A DNA stretch of 64,000 nucleotides, from assembly GCA_947561395.2 (NCBI GenBank), contig OX387185.1, positions 19,928,366 to 19,992,365 of the forward strand. Reading direction: 5' to 3'. Below, piece by piece: positions 56,077 to 64,000 of the stretch. Positions within the stretch are counted from its first letter, which is position 1. Each line of letters opens with the position of its first letter. The translations under genes were made by a program, and so were the position numbers. Source of the stretch: Buxus sempervirens. Lineage: Eukaryota; Streptophyta; Magnoliopsida; Buxales; Buxaceae. The notes beneath the pieces were generated by a model. That model saw only the letters and a list, made by a program, of their open reading frames with translations. It made no database searches and was not told the origin of the DNA.

Positions 56077-58523
56077 CAGCAGCCCAGTTCCGGGGGTTGG
56101 CTTCTTTTTGCTATTTTTTACCTCTCTTCTCCAACCTGTTCCCATCTGAATCCTGCCTTTTTCAACTCCCTCAGCCCTTCACCACCTCCCAATACCAATC
56201 CAAGTCCCTCCCACCATTCTTCTCCTTCTCTTTCTTCACTTGCTCCTTACCAAGGATTGGAGACATTGCTGCTGCTGTCAAGGAGGAAGGTCACCAGCTG
56301 CTGTACCACCTCAAGGAGGCATCTCCACCTTGCTCAAGGGTCCAAGAACCCCCAGGTATTGCTTACCACTAACTTGTATTTCACATATATGAGTATGAAG
56401 GTCTTTTGAACACAATAGTAAGCTGGGTTTCTTTCCCTTTACTGCAAGTCCACCCAAGTCTTTACATTTCATGCATATTCTTTAGTTTTGTTATGACATG
56501 AAGACCTCCAAAAGTAAGAGGTTCACGTAGGGTTCGTTGGGAGTAGGAAAGTTCTTTTTTTTATGCCATATTAATCCGCTGTTATGAGTATTTTTGGGGA
56601 GGAGAATGTTGTTCCCAACCTGATCTCATGTACCCCCCACATAACCCCCCTTCTCTTTCCCTTCTCTAAAGGCTTTTTGTTTCAATCATGGAGCATTGGT
56701 TTTGGATCTTGTTAGAATTCATAGGGGATGCATGTGATCATCTTTGTTGTGTCCCTTTTGCATGTGTGTAGCTTTGCTAATTTTATTTTTCATGCATATA
56801 GTCTCGCCGGCGGTTTATCTCATATGTTGTTTCATCTTGATTCCTTGAGTGCAATGAACACACACGCCCTCTCCAATATGTGATGCCCGAGTTGCTGTTG
56901 TTCTTTTTTGTTTGTTTTTATTATTGACATGTTCCCCCTTGTGCATGTTCCCCCTAACCCCTTATCCTTTACTGTTTCTTACATGTGCACATGAGTATGA
57001 TCCTTTGCCCCCTCCACCCACCGTTTGGCACCTACAAGCACGTTCCTTTACCCCCCCTACGATCCTTAGCACCTTGCTGTTTTTCTTTACCACCCACAGC
57101 CCCCTTTGTCATGCTACTGATTAGGCTCCTAAACCCCCCACCACAGCAGCTGCCCCGGCAAGTTGCTCGTCTATTCTCTCTTTTTGCACATCCAACCCCC
57201 ACCGCATGTGTTATTGCTGTCTTGTTATTAAACCATGCATGCTACGGTTGAGGCGCATTAACATAGTCTTCATCACTTGCTGCCCTTCGAGGCATATGCA
57301 TGCAAGCATGATCCCACGCCTTGCCTTGCCAAGAAATCCAAAAGAGAAGCCAAATAAGGCTTCTCCCCCGCACCTGAACCAATGTGGGCCCATCCGGGGG
57401 CCCACACAGCTTATAGAAGACCCCTAGGCAAGGCGTGGGATCACCTAGGACCTATGTGTATCCGGCAACTAAGGCCGGATACACGACAGAAATGCAATTC
57501 TTATGATTTTGTGTTCCTTGTTGAATTTTCATGTCATTTTCAGCAAAACCAAATGAACCAACAGGGTTTCCGGGTCACCCGGAAACCCAACTTGGGATAT
57601 GGACCGCCGGTCCAACTCAGAATGCTCGTGGGCCTTCCAACGGGGCCCACCTAGCCCAATAAATCCGTTTGCATGTAAACAAGCAAGATAAATAAATTAA
57701 CCGAACCAAGTGGGCCAAACCCAATGCGGCCCACCCGAGCCTATTTTGTGGAATAATGTTTGAATTGTGTGGTTTGGCCGAGACCCCGGGCTAGGGCCTA
57801 TCGGGCCCGCCAGAGCCCACTAATCAACCACGTTAGGGTGCAAACCCTAGACTTCAAAGCACTGGGCTTTCAAGCCCAAAACTGGACCGCGGGCCCCAAG
57901 CCCAATACCAAGTGCATTTTTGAAAAGATAAACAAAGACAAATTAAAAACATTTTTTGGCATCCATCATGGAGGCCCACCCCGGGGCCCGCCAACCAATG
58001 CAGACCAACCCCTTGCATGAAAATCACTAAGCCTCCAACTTGAATAAATTGAGTAAAATCAATTCATTACACCAAAGCCCAAAGGGCCTCTCAGGCTAGA
58101 CTGAGGCCCACCAGGGGACACGTGGGCTTAACCAAGCCCACCAAGGAGTCCGCGGGCCTTCCAATAGGGCCCGCCCAATTAGACTCATCTCATCTTTAAC
58201 TAAAAAGACAAAATCAAGTAAAGGGACCCACACCGCTTTGGCGGTCCCGCCAGACCTAACCGAATTGAATGCTGGATTAGGAAACGGGTGAGAAAGAGAC
58301 CCGAGCTGACTCAAACCAGGGAACCCACGGGACCCGTCATCCGATGGGGTGGACTGGGGTGTCTACGGACTTCCCCAGACCACAACCGAGACCCGACTTA
58401 GAATCTCAAGCCGCAGACCAGACTAATAGACAAGATTAGGCACCCAGGTGTCCACTTGCACCCCATCAGGCGGTGGCGACTCCGAATTTTCCCGTGCCGC
58501 GTTCCCGACACGCGCACAACGGC

Positions 58524-59023
58524 TGCTTATGCATTTGAATTCAACTAGGGCACTCGTACAATTACGCTAAATCTGGGTTTTTCGATAGAATTTCGAATTT
58601 TCTATTTATTTTTCTAAAACTTGTTCTCACCATTTAAGACCAATTCTAATTCATCTAAAATCCTTCTTTAAACATATTAAATCATTCCAAACAAATCTAG
58701 AACAAGTTTTCCATCAAATCAAATAATTTTAATGAAATCTTCAAGTAAACATGAAAACAATATAACAAACTCAAACAATATTTTCTAAACTTAACTCGTT
58801 ATCTTGAATCATCACAAACCAAACAAAACTAATAGTAAATCACATCCAAACACCTTCGAATACACTACGAATCCAAATCATGCAAGTTTACGATTAAACA
58901 GGTGTGCTACTTACCTTTAGAACGCAAACTCCCTCTTTTTCTTGAATAACCCAAAGTGCAGTAATGTTTTGTTAATTCGTACCACTCTAGGGATCTCCAA
59001 ACACCATCTTCACTGTTCAAATT
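58524..59023 (-). repeat. K-type LTR fragment
   Basis: Contains GGGCACTCGTACAATTACGC and the donor-like (minus) CTAAAG/GTAAGTAGCACAC near 58910, both features of K LTRs. It is probably the continuation of 49674-50082. Ends are set by neighbouring insertions. No gene. Confidence 0.5.
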
Positions 59024-59909
59024 TGTAAGACCCCGGATTTTTCTTAAATAATAAAATAAATTAATAATTAATACTCTTGAGGATTTTTATTGATGGAAAT
59101 AATTTATTATTGTAGGTGATATTGTTATTAGTGGAGATCAGGAGTTTGGCGTAGATCCGACCATCGGATCGTGAGATATTGAGGTAAGATTAATATTTTA
59201 ATTCTGTTGTGTTTTGATTGGGCAAGCAGAGTTTGATGCATGTGCGTTGCGTGGGATTAGAGGGTATATAAATAGGTTAAATACCCTAGTTGTATACGGT
59301 GGTCATACCTACTTGTATATTGTTTTGTATTCATCAGCCACAAGAGAGAGTGCACAACTGAGAACGACCGTTGGTGACCAGAGAAGAAGAAGAAGAAGGG
59401 AGAGAGTTTCTGGTTGAGTTTCATCGTGCTTAGAGTGCCTTCGCGTCTATGTTAGTCTCTGTTCGGAAGAGGAAGATATGAAACGCGCGATCAAGGTAGG
59501 TAGCACCTGTTTTGTCACTCGTTTTGTATTCCTTGGTTATTCGAGTCGTATTGCATGATTTGATGATAGATTTGTATGTATGTAGCTTGATTATGATCAT
59601 ATATTTATGTTAGAATCAAACAGAACACTTAAAACTAGATTTTAAACGTTGTTTAGCCGTTTTTCTATGGGCGCTAACCTCCCTACGCTTAGTGCCCTTG
59701 AGTGTTGGTCAACACCCGTATTAAAAACTAGATCGCCAACCATCGCTAAGAGACAGTAGGTTGGTGTTCAAAATTTGAACTAGTACTAACCTAGAGCATC
59801 CATTGCAAAAAAAATCAAATTTTTAGAATTTAATTCCTGATTCAATACCAAAGAATTTTTAATGAATTTTATTAGTTAAATGAGCTATTTTAAGTCAAAA
59901 TAAATTACC
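59024..59909 (+). mobile_element. Family K LTR, 5' part only
   Basis: Starts TGTAAGACCCCGGATTTTTC and matches 4269 onward (GGAGATCAGGAGTTTGGCG, GGGTATATAAATAGG, donor CAAG/GTAGGTAGCACC at about 59494). It stops at 59909, where a K-like LTR in the other direction begins. The rest should lie beyond the window if not deleted. Confidence 0.75.
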
Positions 59910-60604
59910 TGTTATGACTCGGAACCAGGTCTGCCCCTCCAAGGCACAAACCCGTCCCAGACCGTCACAAGTGGGTCATTGTGCTTGATAAAATGCGGAG
60001 GATTTAAAAACATGTGCATATCAAAAGTATGTTCATATATACATTTGAAATGTAATATGTCCCAAGGACTTCAAAATAATTACAAGATGTAGGTGACTAA
60101 TCACTCCTCTCAAGTGTAAGGGTTACAGTCCAAAAACGAACTATACATGTACAAAATAGTAATAAAACCTAAGGCTTATAGTAGTCATCCTCTCTATACC
60201 CAATAGCATTTTCCTTGCCTCTATCCCCAGCTCGGCCCTTCACACCGGACGACGATGGATCTGAAAAATAAGATAATAAACAACTGTGAGACGGGTGTCT
60301 TAGTAAGCAACACATGCATGATCGGTGAAACCACAGTTTATGCAGATAATAATTGTTAAACCATGACATGCGGGTAGTTCTAATACTACAAAATCTACAG
60401 CATCTTAGTGTCATACAAATAGTGCATGCATGTGCCTCGGTGTACAGGTAATCCATTTAATTTTAATAACAATCCTCCATTCAAGTCTTATCACTTGTTA
60501 TCTAGATTGTTTAGTATATACAACACATGGCTCCATCTAGCTTCACTGATTCCACATGGTGGCTAGGCATCTACGCTGATTCCCATTGACATAGGCATCC
60601 ATAC
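59910..60604 (-). mobile_element. Diverged K-type LTR, 3' part
   Basis: Plus-strand start TGTTATGACTCGGAACCAGG, comparable with TGTAATGCCCCAAACCCGAG at 42419. It has the acceptor (TTATTTTTCAG, minus, 60261/60260) and GGTGGCTAGGCATC words also found at 4200. It is cut at 60604 by the T LTR of the second Ogre-like element. Confidence 0.6.
60169..60260 (-). CDS. Putative terminal exon of an LTR-embedded split gene, copy E (diverged)
   Basis: After the acceptor there are two bases, then 29 codons (PSSSGVKGRAGDRG..., YREDDYYKP), ending TAG. Only the phase, length and acidic-Tyr ending match copies A-D. Its donor is out of view because the LTR is interrupted at 60604. Confidence 0.3.
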
Positions 60605-63221
60605 TGTGCGCACCCAATTTCGGTCGCACGACGAGGCGCACGCAAAACGATGCGTGCCTCGGGATTTGTTTGGAGTCGCCACTGCCTGATGGGGTGCAGG
60701 CAGACACCTGGGTGCCTAGATTCTTCTATTGAGGCTTGGTCTGCGGCTCGAGATTCTAAGTAGGTTCTCGGTTGCGGTCTGGGGAAGTCCGTAAACACCC
60801 CAGTCCACCCCGTCAAGCGACGGCTCCCATAGGTTTCCCTGGTTTGAGTCAACTTTGGTCTCTCACTCACCCGATTCCTATTCCAGCATGAAATTTGATT
60901 AAGTCTGGCGGGACCGCCAAAGTGGTGTGGGTCCCTTTACTTGATTTTATCTTTTTAATTAGGATGATCTGGGTCTGACAGGGTGGGCCTCGTTGGAAGG
61001 CCCACGGTATCCCTTGGTGGGTCAAGTGTGGCCCACATGTTCCTTGGTGGGCCACGTGTGGCCCTTTGGACTTTGGTTCAATTTTGAATTGATTTTATTT
61101 TGAAGTTCAGGTTGGATTAGTTAAGTGGATTTCATGTCAAAAGTGGGTCGGGATTGCCTTGCGGGCCCTTGCGTGGGCCCCACAGCTGGTTGCCAAGTGG
61201 TTTTGATTATCTTGCTTATCTGTGCCAAAATGGCCAAGTGTTGGGCTTGGGGCCTTTTACCTGGGCTTGGGCTTAAAAACCCAAGACTTCCTGAGTTGGG
61301 GTTTTGAAACCCTAAGTTGGTTGGGTTCATGGGCTTAGTGGGCCCGATAGGCCCTACCCGTAGTCTCGGCCAAACCACGCATTTCATGCATCAATTTCAC
61401 AAGTCCGGTTCGGGTGGACCGCCTTAAGTTTGGCCCGCCCGGTTTAATCGGTTAATTTCACTTATCTTGATTAAGTTGCATGCATACATGTTTATTGGGC
61501 CAGGTGGGCCCCGTTGGAAGGCCCACTGGAAATCAAGTTGGACCGAGGGTCCAAGTCCCATGTTGACCCGGAAACCCTATTGGTTCATTTGGCTCGATTT
61601 AAGAATGCCACCCATACTTAGCAAAAGTAGTTACAGAACATAGGCCACAGAAACATATCAAAATTAATACTTAGCAAGGGGAGACTAGCTCATTATGCTG
61701 GGTCCAAGGGGATTTACCTGGGGCCCCTGTGGGCGAAGCGAAGCGGAGCCCACGGGGCGGGGTACCTCCCCGTATCAAGGAACTAGTTAATGCGTAGCGA
61801 ACAAAGGGGGGGTGCGGGGGGTGAAGCCCCCCACAGTACAATAAAGGGCATTTTTGGAATTTTTCAAAAATATATCAATTCGGCATGTTTTAGGGGTAGG
61901 CACCGACCTCAGGTAGTAGGCGCGAGGTTGGTGCGAAATGGGCGGACCAAAAATAGCGAAAAAACACAAAAAATGAAGTGAGCGCCAGGTGGGCGCGAGC
62001 TAGGCGCCAGGTGGGCCCGAGCTCAGCGCCAAGTGGGCGCGAGATCAGCGCACCCAAAATGAGTGGGCGCAAGCTCAGTGCCAGGTGGGCGCGAGCTCAG
62101 CGCCAAGTGGGCGCGAGCTCAACGCACCCAAACTAAGTGGGCGCGAGCTCAGCGCCAAGCCCTGATTCCCTGTTTTTTCTTTCCGAACTCCATTTTTAAG
62201 GTTTTAAAGCTCTGTAAGCACTTTCTGGGGATCCTTGGAACCCCAGAAGACCTCTAAACACAAATGGAAATTAATCTAACCTAACATATCCTCACCACTC
62301 ATCACTCAAATCTCCCTGGAAACTTACAAATCCGAAACAAAATATTAACAGAACATGAATAAACTTCCGAAATCAAAACCCTAACTAACAGAACATGATT
62401 ATGAAGAAGGGAACAGGGGGTTTTATGGGTTACAACAACAGGGATGGAGAATTCATGGGGGAACATGCTCCCCCTTCGAATCAAAACCCCGCCGCTTGTT
62501 TGTTTTAAAAATCTGAAAATTAGGATATGGCCCTGGGATATTTAGGTTTAATATTATTTTATTCAGATTTTTTCACATACTTTCAGATTGGTCCCTGGGA
62601 TATTTTGAATGTTTGGATATTTATGGATTTGATCCCCGAGATATTTTCCCGCGCAACTCGCCATGTGTGCGGCTTTTTGCCACGTGCGCAGATTGCCGGT
62701 TTTGCTGCTTGGGAATTTTGTCGGCTCATATTTTCTTCATCTGGGCTCCGATTTTGGCAAACTCAGTTGCGTTAGAATCGTATCGGAGCCCTCTATCCGA
62801 TGACCTAGGGGTAGGCCTCCGAATCGGATTTTGGTAGAAAGTCAACTTTTGGCTTCGCCCAAGTTTGACCGCCCGCAGAACCCTCATCCGGACTCCGATT
62901 CCTGCAAACTCAGTTGCGTTGGAACCGTGTCGAGATTCTCTATCCAATGATATAAAGCAAGGCCTCTGGATCGGATTTTAGTAGAAAGTCAACTTTTGGC
63001 TTCGCCCAAGTTTGACCACCTGCAGAACCCTCATCCTGACTCCAATTCCTGCAAACTCAGTTGCGTTGGCATCGTGTCGAGATTCTCTATCCAATGATAT
63101 AAAGCAAGGTGGCCAAATTTCTCTTGATCAAAAAGTCAACTTTTTGTCCCTTCGGGGTTTGACTTTCTTCCAGGGTTTTCATTTTCAGCAATTCCAGGGG
63201 TGCAAAAATAAGGTGCTTACA
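60605..63221 (-). repeat. 3' LTR of a second, minus-strand Ogre-like element
   Basis: Minus-strand start TGTAAGCACCTTATTTTTGC at 63221 and end ...GGTGCGCACA at 60605 (2617 bp). No TSD pairs across it (CATAC left, GCAGT right). The sequence beyond 63221 is a polypurine tract and 3' internal region like that of the first element, so it is a 3' LTR. Contains three head sub-repeats at 63039, 62892 and 62745 and the conserved tail motif. Confidence 0.88.
61975..62160 (-). repeat. Minisatellite of AAGTGGGCGCGAGCTCAGCG units
   Basis: About eight imperfect units of 20-24 bp (GTGGGCGCGAGCTCAGCGCC and variants). A related word, AAGTGGGCGCCAAGTGGGCG, occurs in the unrelated K LTR near 38525. Confidence 0.85.
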
Positions 63222-64000
63222 GCAGTCCCTCTTTGCTGGAGTCACCTTGGGGATGAACGGCAAAGAAAAAAAAAAAACCTTGTTTTTGCGCCTTGCACTT
63301 CTGTCGTCATGATTGACGAGCTTAAATCCTTTTGATTTGCATAAAAGGGGGTGGAGACGACAAGCGTTGATCTCCAAAGTAGTGAAAACACCAACTGGTT
63401 TCCACTAAGATATCAAAGTTTGCTCACCCACTTCGGGCTTCTGGGAGCAACTTCTGATTTCGATTCAAATTAAAAAGGATGGGGTTGGACTTAAGCTCAC
63501 CAACCTGTTTCGACATTGATGTAAGGCACTCAACGATTTTCTCTTTTCTCATTTGTTCCATTAAAGCTTTTAGGTGTTTTCAGATTTCAGATTTGGGATT
63601 TGATTTCAGATTTTAGATTTTTAGACTTGGGACTTTTGAAGACAGTTTTTCTCTTCTTTTTTTTTTTTTTTTTTTTAGGGCTTGGATTAGGGACTGGAAG
63701 GAACGAAGAAGGAGGAGATGCTCTTGGCGAGGAGGTGCTCTCAGGGCTGCTCGATGCCTCAAGGGAGCTCACACACCTGTCCTACTCTATTTACAAAAGT
63801 GGGAAATGAAAAATTTACAAATGGGGCCATCCTGCAAGAAGATTTCTTCTCTTTTTTTTTGTCTTCTTTTTCTTGAGAGGTTCTTTGTCTCTTTTTGCTT
63901 TTCCAGAGGGGAGGGCGCTTCTGCCAGTCCCCGTTTTAATAAGGTAGGGGCTTCCCTGTTCGAAGTAATTCCACTGGGGATTGGTGGGAGTCCCTGCCAT
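63222..64000 (-). mobile_element. 3' internal region of the second Ogre-like element
   Basis: Begins (minus sense, read back from the LTR) with a polypurine-like CAGCAAAGAGGGACTGC, then sequence matching 33590-34190 of the first element. T runs at about 63656-63676 and 63850 differ in length from the first element. Its coding part would lie right of the window. No gene in view. Confidence 0.85.

Larger units (their letters stand above)
52860..58518 (+). mobile_element. Family T solo LTR (5659 bp, net 3283 bp)
   Basis: Starts TGTAAGCACCTCATTTTTGC, ends CGACACGCGCACA; TSDs ACGGC (52855-52859, 58519-58523). Interrupted by K LTR 53090-55460. Contains a dyad array (55806-56056), TATA box with inverted arms, donor-like CCCAG/GTATTG (56355), the conserved palindrome 57564-57588 and the conserved tail. 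No internal region. Confidence 0.93.

Noticed and set aside
4269..64000. tRNA or other RNA genes
   Set aside because: I looked for B-box-like GGTTCRANNCC with matching A boxes and saw none; tRNA-like words are primer sites only.

Overview
The window is plant nuclear heterochromatin. I find no host gene, rRNA, tRNA or CRISPR. Almost everything is LTR retrotransposon, in nested layers. The centrepiece is a giant Ty3/gypsy element with the hallmarks of the Ogre branch of the Tat lineage: an extra ORF before gag, a second archaeal-type RNase H before integrase, a DNG protease, LTRs above 5 kb and about 25 kb net length. This indicates a flowering plant; the species cannot be named from what I see.

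Two LTR families recur on both strands. Family T (Tat/Ogre type) starts TGTAAGCACCTCATTTTTGC and ends in a ...GCGCACA type sequence. Family K (about 2.35-2.8 kb; initiator-Met primer site beside one copy) starts TGTAAAACCCCGAATTTT or similar and ends GGGGCGTTACA. Insertions can be ordered by TSDs. An old K-type LTR (4111-4268 continuing at 47982) received a K LTR (4269-47976, TSD GATTA). That received a T LTR (6673-47965, TSD GGGGT/GGGGC). That received the full-length Ogre-like element (8817-42082, TSD CGTTG) and two more K LTRs (42419-44767; 45472-47954, TSD ACGTG). The Ogre-like element itself received three solo LTRs: 25077-26299 (GCAGA), 28803-32721 (GGTCA) and 36553-39296 (CTTTG).

The Ogre-like element reads: 5' LTR 8817-13954, primer site 13958, leader, ORF1 15482-16915, a structured non-coding stretch with two tandem arrays (17265-17765 and 17845-18370), gag, protease plus G-patch, a long acidic/proline linker, RT, degenerate RNase H, second RNase H, integrase, a long 3' non-coding region, polypurine tract and 3' LTR 34198-42082. 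It carries about ten in-frame stops and one frame change, so this copy is not autonomous. The LTRs remain very similar, so insertion was fairly recent.

Right of the nest (47982-64000) lie further K fragments, a K LTR 50083-52855, a T solo LTR 52860-58518 (ACGGC) with a K LTR inside it (53090-55460, CGAAA), and the 3' LTR plus 3' internal region of a second, minus-strand Ogre-like element (60605-64000). The left end (1-4110) holds a cut T LTR and a minus-strand K LTR with its primer site and leader.

Most interesting: (1) family K LTRs carry what looks like a split gene, with conserved splice sites and a phase-matched terminal exon for a 27-29 residue acidic, tyrosine-rich tail; (2) an array of ten short hairpins with varying but still pairing stems precedes gag; (3) family T LTRs carry arrays of dyads at fixed architectural positions; (4) several insertions lie within a few bases of another LTR's 3' end.
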